DNA of 42,061 nt, taken from assembly GCA_000158655.1 (NCBI GenBank), contig EQ973344.1:1394298-1436358 (forward strand), written 5' to 3'. The notes under the pieces are model-generated. The model saw nothing but the letters and a program-made list of their open reading frames with translations, did not search any database and was not told the origin of the DNA. A program made the position numbers and the translations under genes. Numbering within the stretch: the first letter of the stretch is position 1; every line of letters starts with the position of its first letter. Positions 16,125-25,277 of this stretch are shown piece by piece. Source of the stretch: [Clostridium] methylpentosum DSM 5476 (GTDB lineage: Bacteria; Bacillota; Clostridia; Oscillospirales; Ruminococcaceae).

Positions 16125-17915
16125 CTACTCATGGGACTCAAATCCCTCCGACAGGTCCCCTTCGAGTGTGATGCACGCCCCGTGCGGGCGGATGTTGTAC
16201 ACATAAAAATCGACATTCTCTCCATAGACCAGCCGCAGCCGGACCACGGTATTGACCACCCCGAGTCCTCCAATTTTCATTTCCTGATAGTTTTCTTGCA
16301 AATTTTGGGTGTATTCTTCGATTTTGTTTTTGATCTTGTCTATGCTTTCCCGTTCAAAACCTTTCCCATTGTCTACAATTTCGATATACCAGCGGTTGCC
16401 GCGGATGCACGCGGTGATCTTGATTTCCCACGGCGGTTCAATCTCGGTGAAGCCGTGCTTAAAACAGTTCTCTATGATCGGCTGGAGGGTCAGGCGGGGC
16501 ATGGGCATCTGGTCAATCCTGCCGTCGGTCTGCACCTCAAAGGAGAAATACTCCTCATACCGCGTCTTCATCAGCTCGAGGTAGTCCTGCACATTGCGGA
16601 TTTCATCCGCCACTGTCACCTCGTTGCCGTCGTGATAAGTGGAAATATAGCGCAGTATCCGGGACATCCGCGCACAGGTTTCTACTATCTTATCACTCCC
16701 CTCCTCCATGCCGATGGAACTGAGCACTGCGAGCATATTATAAAGGAAGTGTGGGTCCATCTGGGACTGCAGGGCGAGCAGGTAAGCTTTTTTCTCGTAT
16801 TTGACCGACTCGTCGAGCCGTTCGATCATTGTGATGAACGCCTCCTGGAGGCGGTAAATCTCATCCTTATCCTTTCGTTTGGGCAGTTCCCGAAGCTGCT
16901 CAGAGGAGATGTTGTCAATCGTGATGCTGTTAACCGTGTTGCTCAGATTGAGCAGAGGGGCGGAAATTTTGCGGGAGATAAAGTAAATTGCCATGATCAA
17001 CACCGCTGCGATGATCACTTCTATAAATAGAAGATAAAATAAAATCGGTTTGGAGGAGGACTCCACCGAGGCGTTGGACTGCACCAGCCGGACCTGCCAT
17101 TTGTATTTGGAGGAAGTGCGCTCGTACACCTGCATTTTGGACACGTCCTCCGGATATGCCTTGTCCTCTGGGAGGATTTGATTGCCCTGGTCGTCGAAGA
17201 GGTAGAACACTTTGTCCTGCCCGTCCTGATATGGTCCAAAATCCACCTTCTCGACAAACGTATCCAAATCCTGCTGCACTTCGATGAGGCCGATCGCGTT
17301 GTCCTCATAATACGGCTTGCTCAGCGGCCGGATCATCGAAAAATATTTGGACTGGTTGCCTGCTGCGCACCATTTGTCATAGGTGGGGCCGGTGATCAGG
17401 CTGCGGGTGGTGGGACTGCTGAGCTGGTTCATCAAAGTGCTCACCGGGGTGTTGTTGAGGGTGTAGTCCACATTGGAAAACGATTCCACCGTGGCGCCGC
17501 CGCTGATGTAGTCGTGTAGATCATTGTACACGCTGATGCGCCACACCGTCGGGGTGGCTCCATTGAGGGAGGTCAGAGCGCTGCCGAGATCGAGGTTGTC
17601 CAGCAGGTTGTCGTCAAAAAAGTTTTTGGTAGGGTCGTTTGAGAATTCTTCCTTGTGAAGTTCCTCAAACTTGCTGACAATGCGGTCGTCATTGTTGACC
17701 TGGTCGGCAAGCTTGTTCATCTCGTCAAAAAAGCTGTCCACCTGGCGGAGCGTCCGCTCGATCAAATCGTTCTGGTTGGAACGGATCACCTGGCTGTTGA
17801 CGTCGGAAAGGTAGACATAAAAGCCGACCGATACGGCCAAAAGCACCAACAGTATCACCAGGGAATAGGACAGGACGAGCTTTGATAAAAACATCGACCG
17901 TATATTTCTCTTCAT
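16125..17915 (-). CDS. Membrane sensor histidine kinase, LytS/YesM family
   Basis: Predicted 596 residues from ATG 17915 (AGGGGG 7 bases upstream; an upstream extension of the frame has no ribosome site and crosses the promoter). Order: TM1 about 13-35, extracytoplasmic sensing domain 36-289, TM2 about 290-312, HAMP, then the family-typical dimerisation motif QMDPHFLYN with phospho-acceptor His389, N-box IIENCFKHGF (Asn483), G1 NGKGF (516-520) and G2 GGLG (549-552). YesM-type kinases sense extracellular carbohydrate and usually pair with an AraC-type response regulator. No regulator gene is next to it; the downstream operon is a sugar importer whose promoter carries tandem repeats, so that operon is the natural target. 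The missing regulator is presumably elsewhere. Confidence 0.9.
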   Translation of the reverse strand: MKRNIRSMFLSKLVLSYSLVILLVLLAVSVGFYVYLSDVNSQVIRSNQNDLIERTLRQVDSFFDEMNKLADQVNNDDRIVSKFEELHKEEFSNDPTKNFFDDNLLDNLDLGSALTSLNGATPTVWRISVYNDLHDYISGGATVESFSNVDYTLNNTPVSTLMNQLSSPTTRSLITGPTYDKWCAAGNQSKYFSMIRPLSKPYYEDNAIGLIEVQQDLDTFVEKVDFGPYQDGQDKVFYLFDDQGNQILPEDKAYPEDVSKMQVYERTSSKYKWQVRLVQSNASVESSSKPILFYLLFIEVIIAAVLIMAIYFISRKISAPLLNLSNTVNSITIDNISSEQLRELPKRKDKDEIYRLQEAFITMIERLDESVKYEKKAYLLALQSQMDPHFLYNMLAVLSSIGMEEGSDKIVETCARMSRILRYISTYHDGNEVTVADEIRNVQDYLELMKTRYEEYFSFEVQTDGRIDQMPMPRLTLQPIIENCFKHGFTEIEPPWEIKITACIRGNRWYIEIVDNGKGFERESIDKIKNKIEEYTQNLQENYQEMKIGGLGVVNTVVRLRLVYGENVDFYVYNIRPHGACITLEGDLSEGFESHE

Positions 17916-17945
17916 ATGCCGCCCCCTACTATAATAAGTAGTTTC

Positions 17946-17974
17946 ATTATACAGGATTTTTCCTTCAGGTGCAA
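17946..17974 (-). promoter_or_regulatory. Promoter of the sensor kinase
   Basis: -35 TTGCAC (plus 17969-17974), 17-bp spacer, -10 TATAAT (plus 17946-17951), about 30 bases before the ATG. Confidence 0.75.
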
Positions 17975-18057
17975 CACCGGGTTGAAAGTGCGCCTTTGTC
18001 CCGAACATCAGTTTGGCAAAATCTGACTGATATTTGTTTGGTAACTAATTAATAAAC

Positions 18058-18128
18058 AACAAATATTTGTTAATAATCTATAAAATAGAGATTTGTTTAT
18101 TGACAAATCGGCTAGATAGGACTAAACT
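18058..18128 (+). promoter_or_regulatory. MarR operon promoter with two palindromic operators
   Basis: Promoter: TTGACA (18100-18105), 17-bp spacer, TAAACT (18123-18128). The -35 is covered by GATTTGT-N6-ACAAATC (18090-18109), a perfect inverted repeat, and a second perfect palindrome AACAAATATTTGTT lies at 18058-18071. Both share the ACAAAT/ATTTGT half-site, as expected for a MarR-family dimer acting as autorepressor. Binding is inferred. Confidence 0.75.
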
Positions 18129-18162
18129 AACCATTAGCTACCTAACGAAATGGAGTGATGCT

Positions 18163-18630
18163 ATGGATCCGTCGTCGAATACACCGCTGCACATCCTGCT
18201 GCACAAACTGATGCACCTGTATTTTACTGATACTTATCCCCTTTTGGAGAGGGCGGGCGTTTATCCGGGGCAGGTCCCGCTTCTCAAGGCACTCGACAAC
18301 TCGGATGGGCTCAGCCAGAGGGAGCTTTCTTCCACGCTGGGCATCCGTCCCTCCACCGTGACGATGACATTGCGGCGGATGGAGCGCAACGGATTGGTCT
18401 ACCGCAGGCGCGATCCATTTGATCAGAGGGTGATCCGTATCTACATCACCGAACGCGGAAGGAGCTCGACTCGGGAAATCGACCGCATCGTTGGCAACAT
18501 GGAACAACGGGTTTTCAAAAATTTTACCGACGAAGAAAAGATCCTGATGAAACGCATGCTGATCCAAATGCAAAACAATCTCATTACGGAGCCGGAATCC
18601 GGCCCGGGAAAGGACGGGGATCATGCTTAA
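18163..18630 (+). CDS. MarR family transcriptional regulator
   Basis: Predicted 155 residues from ATG 18163 (GGAG 7 bases upstream; the upstream extension of the frame overlaps the promoter). A winged helix-turn-helix is clear: DGLSQRELSSTLGIRPSTVTMTLRRMERNGLVYRR as helix-turn-helix plus wing DPFDQRVIRIYITERG. Flanking N- and C-terminal helices form the dimer interface. It overlaps the first ABC gene by 8 bases, so regulator and transporter are one transcript. In MarR-ABC-ABC operons of Firmicutes the regulator represses the exporter until a toxic ligand binds. The operators upstream have matching half-sites. Confidence 0.9.
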   Translation: MDPSSNTPLHILLHKLMHLYFTDTYPLLERAGVYPGQVPLLKALDNSDGLSQRELSSTLGIRPSTVTMTLRRMERNGLVYRRRDPFDQRVIRIYITERGRSSTREIDRIVGNMEQRVFKNFTDEEKILMKRMLIQMQNNLITEPESGPGKDGDHA

Positions 18631-20875
18631 ACTACTCAAATACCTTAAAAAATCCATCCTGCCTATCCTCGCAATTGTTGCTCTGCTCGTCGTTCAGGCG
18701 ATCTGTGACCTGACGCTTCCCGACTTTACCTCAAATATCGTCAACGTCGGCATTCAGCAGAGCGGCATTGAGAGCGCCGCCCCCTCGGTCATCCGCAGCA
18801 GCGAGCTCGAGAAGATCAAGCTCTTTTTGCTGCCTCAAGACGCAGAGCTGGTGGATCGCAGCTACAAACAGCTCGACCAATCCTCAATGAGCGAAAAAGA
18901 GTACCAGGACGCTCTCAAATCCTACCCCAAGCTCGCTGAGGAACCCCTCGCCAAGCTCGACACCAAGGACAAGGAGACCCTGAATGAACTTGAAGCCAAG
19001 ATGGCGCGCGCCATGTTGCTCGTCTCCTACATCAGCGGGGACAGCGAGGAGGCGAAGGCCATCCAAGGGCAGATTCTTTCACAGCTTCCCCCTGAAATAG
19101 CGGCACAAACCCCCGATGTGATGCAGCTCTTCGCCTCGATGCCGCAGGAGCAACTCACCCAGGTGGTTGAGGAAATGAACAACCAACTGTCGGCCATGCC
19201 GGACAGCATCGCCGAACAAAGCGCCATTTCCTATGTCAAGAGCGAATACCAGGCAATCGGCATCGACGTCAATCACAAGCAGACGATGTACATTTTATTC
19301 GCAGGCGCCAAGATGCTCGGCATCGCCCTGTTGAGTATGGCCTCCACCATTGTGGTCTGTTTCCTCGCGGCGCGTGTGGCGGCGGCGCTCGGTCAGGAGC
19401 TGCGCAGCCGGATTTTCCGCAAGGTTGTGTCGTTCTCCAACACCGAGTTTGACAAATTCTCCACCGCCTCTCTCATCACCCGCAGCACCAACGACATCCA
19501 ACAGATTCAGATGCTCATGGTCATGCTGTTGCGCATCGTCTTTTACGCCCCGATCATCGGAGTGGGCGGGGTGATCAAGGTCATCGGCACCGACAGCTCG
19601 ATGTCGTGGATCATCGCAGTGGCGGTCGTTGCGATCCTCACCCTGGTGCTCATCCTCTTCTCGTTTGCCATGCCAAAATTCAAGAAGATGCAAAAGCTGG
19701 TTGACCGGGTCAACCTGGTCGCCCGTGAGATTCTCACCGGCCTCCCGGTCATCCGCGCGTTCAGCACCCAAAAGCATGAGGAGGAGCGGTTTGACGTCGC
19801 CAACAAGAACCTCACCCGCACCAACCTGTTTGTCAACCGCACCATGGCGCTGATGATGCCGGCGATGATGTTGGTCATGAACGGCATCAGCGTGCTGATT
19901 GTGTGGAACGGTTCCCACGCCGTCGATGCAGGTACCATGCAGGTCGGCAACATGATGGCGTTTATCCAGTACACCATGCAGATCATCATGGCGTTCCTCA
20001 TGATCTCGATGATTTCCGTCATGCTCCCCCGCGCCTCGGTCTCGGCAACCCGTATCGAAGAGGTGCTCAAAACCGATCTCGTCATTCACGACCCGGTTCA
20101 GCCGCAGCCTCTTGACACCGCCAAGCGCGGCTATGTGGAGTTTAAAAACGTCTCGTTCCGCTATCCCAACGCCGAAGGGTATGTGCTCTCAGACATCTCG
20201 TTTACCGCAAAACCGGGTGAAACGACTGCATTCATCGGCAGCACCGGCAGCGGAAAGTCCACCCTGATCAACCTCATTCCCCGCTTTTTTGACGCAACCC
20301 AGGGAGATATCCTTGTCGACGGGGTCGACGTCCGCAATGTGAGCCAGCACGAGCTGCGCTCCAAAATCGGCTACGTCCCCCAAAAGGGAGTCTTATTCTC
20401 GGGTACGATTGAGTCCAACCTCAAATACGGCAATCAGGATATCCCGGAAGAACAGATGAAAGCCGCAGCACAGGTCGCGCAGGCCGCCAGCTTTATTGAA
20501 GAGAAGCCGGAGCAATATGAGACCGAAATCGCCCAGGGCGGCGGCAACGTCTCGGGCGGCCAGAAACAGCGACTCTCGATTGCTCGCGCGATTGCAATCA
20601 ATCCGGAAATCTACATTTTTGACGACAGTTTCTCCGCCCTTGACTTTAAAACCGACTCCGCGCTGCGCAAGGCGCTCAAAGAGCACACTGCGGACAGCAC
20701 CGTCTTGATCGTCGCCCAGCGCATCAGCACCATCCTGCAAGCCGAACAGATCATTGTCCTCGACGAGGGCAGAATCGTCGGCAAGGGCACCCACAAAGAG
20801 CTGCTCAAGACCTGCGATGTCTACCGGCAGATCGCCCTCTCGCAGCTTTCAAAGGAGGAATTGGCAGATGAGTAA
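18623..20875 (+). CDS. ABC exporter half-transporter (degenerate catalytic site subunit)
   Basis: A 750-residue fused membrane and ATPase subunit. After TM1 (about 12-30) comes an unusually long extracytoplasmic stretch (about 31-225), mostly charged helices and Gln/Glu-rich (QLDQSSMSEKEYQDALK..., LPQEQLTQVVEEMNNQL), before the next hydrophobic segment. The NBD has Walker A GSTGSGKST (539-547), signature VSGGQ (643-647), and Walker B ending in Asp-Asp (667-668, FDDSF) where a Glu is usual: the noncanonical site of a heterodimeric exporter, as in LmrC or TM287-type proteins. It is preceded by MarR (8-base overlap) and overlaps the second subunit by 8 bases. Probably multidrug or peptide efflux. 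Confidence 0.9.
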   Translation: MLKLLKYLKKSILPILAIVALLVVQAICDLTLPDFTSNIVNVGIQQSGIESAAPSVIRSSELEKIKLFLLPQDAELVDRSYKQLDQSSMSEKEYQDALKSYPKLAEEPLAKLDTKDKETLNELEAKMARAMLLVSYISGDSEEAKAIQGQILSQLPPEIAAQTPDVMQLFASMPQEQLTQVVEEMNNQLSAMPDSIAEQSAISYVKSEYQAIGIDVNHKQTMYILFAGAKMLGIALLSMASTIVVCFLAARVAAALGQELRSRIFRKVVSFSNTEFDKFSTASLITRSTNDIQQIQMLMVMLLRIVFYAPIIGVGGVIKVIGTDSSMSWIIAVAVVAILTLVLILFSFAMPKFKKMQKLVDRVNLVAREILTGLPVIRAFSTQKHEEERFDVANKNLTRTNLFVNRTMALMMPAMMLVMNGISVLIVWNGSHAVDAGTMQVGNMMAFIQYTMQIIMAFLMISMISVMLPRASVSATRIEEVLKTDLVIHDPVQPQPLDTAKRGYVEFKNVSFRYPNAEGYVLSDISFTAKPGETTAFIGSTGSGKSTLINLIPRFFDATQGDILVDGVDVRNVSQHELRSKIGYVPQKGVLFSGTIESNLKYGNQDIPEEQMKAAAQVAQAASFIEEKPEQYETEIAQGGGNVSGGQKQRLSIARAIAINPEIYIFDDSFSALDFKTDSALRKALKEHTADSTVLIVAQRISTILQAEQIIVLDEGRIVGKGTHKELLKTCDVYRQIALSQLSKEELADE

Positions 20876-22712
20876 TACAAAACGGCCCAGAGGCCCCATG
20901 GGCGGACCCGGCGGCCACGGTCCCGGCCACCCCGTCGAAAAAGCCAAGGACTTCAAAGGGACTATGCGAAAACTGATCTCCTACATCGGTCGGTATAAAA
21001 TCGCTATCCTGCTGGTGTTCATCTTCGCGATTGGAGGCACGACGTTTTCGATCGTCGGCCCGAAAATCCTCGGCAACGCAACCACTGAAATCTTCAACGG
21101 ACTCGTCGGAAAACTGTCGGGCGGCTCAGGCATCGACTTTGGTAAGATCGGCCAGATCCTGATCTTTCTGCTCTGCCTCTATTTAATCAGCACCCTCTTT
21201 TCCTTTATTCAGGGATTCATCATGAGTGGAATTTCTCAGAAGATCTCCTACCGGATGAGGAGGGAGATCATCGAGAAGATCAACCGGCTCCCCATGCGGT
21301 ATTTTGACCGCAAGACGCACGGCGAGGTGCTCTCCCGCATCACCAACGACGTTGACACCCTGCAGCAGTCCCTCAACCAGAGTCTGACCCAGCTCATCAC
21401 CTCGGTGACAATGATCGTCGGAGTGCTGGTGATGATGCTCTCAATCAGCTGGCTGATGACCATTGTCGCGCTCCTCATCCTGCCGATTTCAATGTTTTTC
21501 ATTTCAAAGATTGTCAAACACTCGCAGAAGTACTTTAAATCCCAGCAGGAATACCTCGGCCATGTCAACGGCCAGGTGGAGGAAATCTACAGCGGACACA
21601 ACATTGTCAAGGTGTTCAACCGAGAGGAAGAGGCTATCCGGGAGTTTGACGACCTCAACGGCACCCTCTACAAATCCGCCTGGAAATCTCAGTTTCTCTC
21701 CGGCCTGATGATGCCGGTCATGACGTTTATCGGCAACCTCGGTTATGTCGCGGTGTCCATTCTCGGCGGCTATCTCGCCATCAAGGGGACGATCACCGTC
21801 GGCAACATCCAGTCGTTCATTCAATATGTAAAGACCTTTACCCAGCCGATCACTCAGGTGGCACAGGCCGCCAACCTCATGCAGTCCACCGCAGCGGCGG
21901 CGGAACGCGTCTTTGAGTTCCTCGAGGAAGAGGAGGAGGACCAGACCGTCCCCAACCCGGTTTCGATCAAGGGGCTGGAGGGAAGCGTCGAATTCGACCA
22001 CGTCCATTTCGGCTATACCCCCAACAAGATCATCATCAACGATTTCAGCGCTAAAATCCGTCCTGGACAGAAGGTCGCCATCGTCGGCCCGACCGGCGCG
22101 GGCAAAACGACAATGATCAAGCTGCTCATGCGATTTTATGATGTCAGCGGCGGCGCGATCCTCATTGACGGACACAATGTCAAGGACTTTAACCGCAATG
22201 AGCTGCGCGAGATGTTTGGCATGGTGCTTCAAGACACCTGGCTGTTCGGCGGTACCATACGCGAAAACATCCGCTATGGAAAGCTCGATGCTACCGATGA
22301 GGAGGTTATTGAAGCGGCGAAGGCGGCGCACGTCCACCACTTTGTCACCACCCTGCCCGACGGCTACGACATGGAGCTCAACGAGGAGGCAAGCAACGTC
22401 TCGCAGGGCCAGAAGCAGCTGCTGACCATTGCACGCGCTATCCTCGCCGACCCGAAAATCCTCATTCTCGACGAAGCGACGAGCTCGGTCGACACCCGCA
22501 CCGAGGTGCGCATCCAAAAGGCGATGGATAACCTCATGAAGGGCAGGACCAGCTTTGTCATCGCCCACCGTCTCTCGACTATCCGAGACGCCGACCTCAT
22601 CCTCTTTATGAAGGATGGCGACATTGTCGAGCAGGGCACCCACGACGAGCTGCTCGCCCTGGGCGGCCACTACGCAAACCTCTACAACGCGCAGTTTGAA
22701 CGCGCTGTCTAG
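20868..22712 (+). CDS. ABC exporter half-transporter (canonical ATPase subunit)
   Basis: Predicted 614 residues, start at ATG 20868 chosen because AAAGGAGG lies 10 bases upstream within the end of the previous gene. It begins with a Gly/Pro-rich tail (RGPMGGPGGHGPGHP), then six membrane segments from about residue 40. The NBD is canonical: Walker A GPTGAGKTT (407-415), signature VSQGQ (511-515), Walker B with Asp535-Glu536 (ILDEA). Hence it supplies the hydrolysing Glu in a heterodimer with the upstream subunit, which lacks it. The stop is TAG. A terminator follows 150 bases downstream. Confidence 0.9.
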   Translation: MSNTKRPRGPMGGPGGHGPGHPVEKAKDFKGTMRKLISYIGRYKIAILLVFIFAIGGTTFSIVGPKILGNATTEIFNGLVGKLSGGSGIDFGKIGQILIFLLCLYLISTLFSFIQGFIMSGISQKISYRMRREIIEKINRLPMRYFDRKTHGEVLSRITNDVDTLQQSLNQSLTQLITSVTMIVGVLVMMLSISWLMTIVALLILPISMFFISKIVKHSQKYFKSQQEYLGHVNGQVEEIYSGHNIVKVFNREEEAIREFDDLNGTLYKSAWKSQFLSGLMMPVMTFIGNLGYVAVSILGGYLAIKGTITVGNIQSFIQYVKTFTQPITQVAQAANLMQSTAAAAERVFEFLEEEEEDQTVPNPVSIKGLEGSVEFDHVHFGYTPNKIIINDFSAKIRPGQKVAIVGPTGAGKTTMIKLLMRFYDVSGGAILIDGHNVKDFNRNELREMFGMVLQDTWLFGGTIRENIRYGKLDATDEEVIEAAKAAHVHHFVTTLPDGYDMELNEEASNVSQGQKQLLTIARAILADPKILILDEATSSVDTRTEVRIQKAMDNLMKGRTSFVIAHRLSTIRDADLILFMKDGDIVEQGTHDELLALGGHYANLYNAQFERAV

Positions 22713-22860
22713 CGCAAAAACTGAAATCCGATTTCAGGATAGACTGTTTAAGAGATGGCCTATAAAACAATATCTGTTTAACTGGTTGTACAACCCCAAA
22801 TTAGGGCTGATTGCAACCGCACTGCCAGATGAAGAAAATAGAACCCAAAGGCCTTTTTAA

Positions 22861-22899
22861 AAAAGAGGATGCTGCACTTTTGATGCGGCATCCTCTTTT
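22861..22899 (+). terminator. Terminator of the MarR-ABC operon
   Basis: AAAAGAGGATGC (22861-22872) with GCATCCTCTTTT (22888-22899), a 12-bp stem, followed by TGTTTGTTT. Confidence 0.85.
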
Positions 22900-23423
22900 G
22901 TTTGTTTCTCACCAGGTCTCTGCAAGGGAACAATCGCTGGAGACGAAAAGAAAAAGCAACCTCAATGATTCATCGAGTTACATCTTGCAGTGTGTGATGG
23001 TAACGCCATCGCTCAGTAACCCTAAAAGGGCTGTGCCAATCGTGAGCCCATTCTTCCATAGTGACGACGATTTGCAGTCACAGTTGTATTGAGAGGCTGT
23101 TGCGGTTGAGCACAGCTTTCCTCAACTCCAGGCAATCCGAAACAGAGGGCATTTCAGCAGTCAATATCCATTTTCAGTTGGCTTTGTATCCCGATTTTCT
23201 CCTTGTGTTCTCGGTAAACTGTTCTTTCTGCACTTAGGTACAGATACAAGTGGATAGTTGTAATTCCAGCTTTCATGTGCTGAACTTTTTATGGCGTCCA
23301 TTTCAGTCTTTATTCCCAGTTCTCAGGCCGCACTCTAGTTTTACCAAAAGGAGCTTCTGATTTCCTATGTATCGCTTTAACTTTTCTACAACCCACACGG
23401 CAGTCGGAGGTTTTCTGATTGCA
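22900..23423. other. Intergenic, no supported gene
   Basis: About 520 bases without a supported gene or structure; it leads into the IS200 relic and may be degraded sequence. Confidence 0.4.
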
Positions 23424-24053
23424 ATAATAGTAACCCCTCCAAAGCCGGGGGTTCTTCATAGACGGGCAAAGCCCTTTGATACTAGCAGGCGCGTCCCGTC
23501 GCTCAAGTAGGGTCTGACAGCTGTGAGAGTTTCGTTCCTTGCCGACCGTAATCGGGTTCAGAATTTCCCCATCGTCTGTTGTTCCCCTGCTTGATCTTCC
23601 TCTATTTGATGTTGTATCTACTCCTTTTTCGCATTCTTCCACGCTGTACCCACATAATATCCTCGGCGCCTAATTTCCCATATCATGAAGCTGCTCTTTC
23701 CCTTCAACTATCCCATAAAACCTGTTATCGAATTCTTAAGCGGAATCTCTCCCTGCATGTCTACATGATCTGGACACACTGCCTCTTCTACGATTACCAC
23801 CTCCTTCCAGTTACACAGCGTTCGCAGTATTTCCACTATTTCTCTTCATTTTTCTCCGTAGAATCCCTTTCGTCGAACCTTCGGTGCAAACACTATGTGA
23901 TATTTGATATTCCAACTCGTGTCTGATCATCTATTTACGTCGTTCATCTTTGAATGACCTTCTTTTGCTTTTCTTATGCAGTTGCCAGACCGCTCCCCTA
24001 TTTTTAGCAAACGGCTTTCTTCTGTCTACAGCATCGCGATCAGGTTTCTTTAT
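23424..24053 (-). mobile_element. Decayed IS200/IS605-type element with dead tnpA
   Basis: A relic of roughly 630 bases. The tnpA frame starts at ATG 23947 (AAGG-type site upstream) and reads NDVNR*SDTSWNIKYHIVFAPKVRRKGFYGEK*, then ILRTLCNWKEVVIVEEAVCPDHVDM (HUH His-x-His reduced to DHVD), PLKNSITGFMG*LKGKSSFMIWE, then jumps to RRRGYYVGTAWKNAKKEYIQHQIEEDQ; about 15 codons (HANLKYKYGNRHFW region) are lost. An end hairpin-like CCCCTCCAAAGCCGGGG lies at its downstream end (23434-23450). It matches the element at 38308-38938 over its whole length (about 85-90% identity by eye), including flanking bases with the GTTGCCAGACCGCT and AAACGGCTTTCTTCTG segments. Not active. Confidence 0.8.
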
Positions 24054-24066
24054 ATACAACAATAAG

Positions 24067-24096
24067 AAAAACGCTGTCCGGGGAGACAGCGTTTTT
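24067..24096. terminator. Rho-independent terminator
   Basis: AAAAACGCTGTC (24067-24078) with GACAGCGTTTTT (24085-24096), a 12-bp stem, 6-base loop, T run on both strands. No intact gene borders it, so it may have ended a gene that has since decayed. Confidence 0.8.
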
Positions 24097-24449
24097 ATGG
24101 GGAGAGAAGAAGATATACTGACGAATCGATGGGGGAATCGACACTTTCGCCAGTTCGTTATTCAGTATACCATGCTCCCGAAGTAAAATCTATCCTCTCA
24201 GACGACCTTTTTCTTGTCTTTTTATGTTCTAATCGTACCTGTTGTGAAAAAAATCGTCTTTTGTTCAGTAGAAAAACGCATCGAACGGTTCAACCGTTAT
24301 GCTCTGTAATTCCGAGAGAGGCCCCTCGCCTCCGGTAGGTGCCGTAAGCAATCTCGATGCAATCCGGCAGATGAAAATAGTAAACCGCAGGCCGTGAGAT
24401 CTGGCTCCCTCTGCTTGCGCTGAATACCCGTCTCAGAGAACACTGACTG
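24097..24449. other. Degraded intergenic stretch
   Basis: About 350 bases with no supported gene; it could be the 3' continuation of the decayed DUF11 gene, but the translation does not keep a recognisable pattern. Confidence 0.35.
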
Positions 24450-24818
24450 CTAACGATCCCCGTCGACAACTGTAGCTTGAACCTGAATAGTGGTTTCCCC
24501 CGTCGCGGCAACACTCGGAGTGGTATTGGCGAGGTTGTTGTCGGTTGTGGTCGAAGTCTGTGCTGTCCCATCCACTTGAAAGGAATTCGCGACGTAGGAG
24601 GCTCCTGCTGGGAGCGTGTTGGTAAACGGAAGGTCGTGAGGGCGTTGAGACCGGAATTAGCAGCCGTCACAGTGTAGGTGAGGGTATCGCCGATGTTTGT
24701 CCACCGATTTGATCACGACCGGGGGAAGAAGCAGGATAGTGGAGACCGGATCACTCAAAATCGTGGAACCGTCGTAGACGACACTGGCTGTGTTTTCCAG
24801 TTTATTGATAACCGCCAT
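24450..24818 (-). pseudogene. DUF11-type surface protein fragment with frameshifts
   Basis: From ATG 24818 the minus strand reads MAVINKLENTASVVYDGSTI, SDPVSTILLLPPVVIKSVD, then a shift, IGDTLTYTVTAANSGLNALT, a second shift, LPFTNTLPAGASYVANSFQVDG, then TTPSVAATGETTIQVQATVVDGD and TAG. This is the usual order of the DUF11 'conserved repeat' domain (IGDTLTYTVxxxNxG... LPAGxxxVxxSxxVNG) after a short N-terminal domain. The two shifts (near 24700 and 24635) roughly compensate. Such proteins are cell-surface or exported. Inactive as it stands. Confidence 0.75.
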
Positions 24819-25135
24819 AGTAGAAATTCTTTTGAAGACTGTGAGGAGGAGTTTTCCATTGCAGTCTATGCGAAATTTCAGGGATTGGTCCGCCTCATCC
24901 CAGCGCTCCTATCCCTTTTGGCAGAGTTTTTCAGCCGCATGCAGCGTCATATCCACCCGGATTTTAAGCGGGGCCGATGATTGTCTCACCTGTCCCCAGA
25001 CCGGTTGATGCGCTTCTCTGTATGGCGCAACAACTCAAAGACGACGAATTACTTTTCATTTCAGGCTGAGAACTGAGGCATACGGGATTTATAAAAAGGG
25101 GTACCCCTTTCTCAAATCGTTGAATCCTCCACAAC
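24819..25135. other. Intergenic, no supported gene
   Basis: About 320 bases with no recognisable gene or structure. Confidence 0.4.
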
Positions 25136-25177
25136 ACACAAAAGCCAGGGAAACTGTCGTTTCCCTGGCTTTTGTGT
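25136..25177. terminator. Terminator of fucI
   Basis: A 19-bp perfect stem (25136-25154 with 25159-25177; core AAAAGCCAGGGAAAC), loop TGTC, T run on both strands, 100 bases past the fucI stop on the minus strand. Confidence 0.85.
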
Positions 25178-25277
25178 CTCTGTATCGTCTAACTACAAAT
25201 CGCAGCGGAGGCGCTCGCCTCAAAATGCGGCTGCGGAGTGTTTTTGCGCCCTCGCATTGCAGACGTCAGATTTTTAC

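Noticed and set aside
23310-23642. A 110-residue protein frame on the minus strand
   Set aside because: It is an out-of-phase part of the IS200 relic (an analogous frame exists at 38240-38527), not a separate gene.
22900-25277. CRISPR array or toxin-antitoxin pair in the long gene-poor stretch
   Set aside because: No short direct repeats with regular spacing and no paired small ORFs; the readable parts are transposase and DUF11 fragments.
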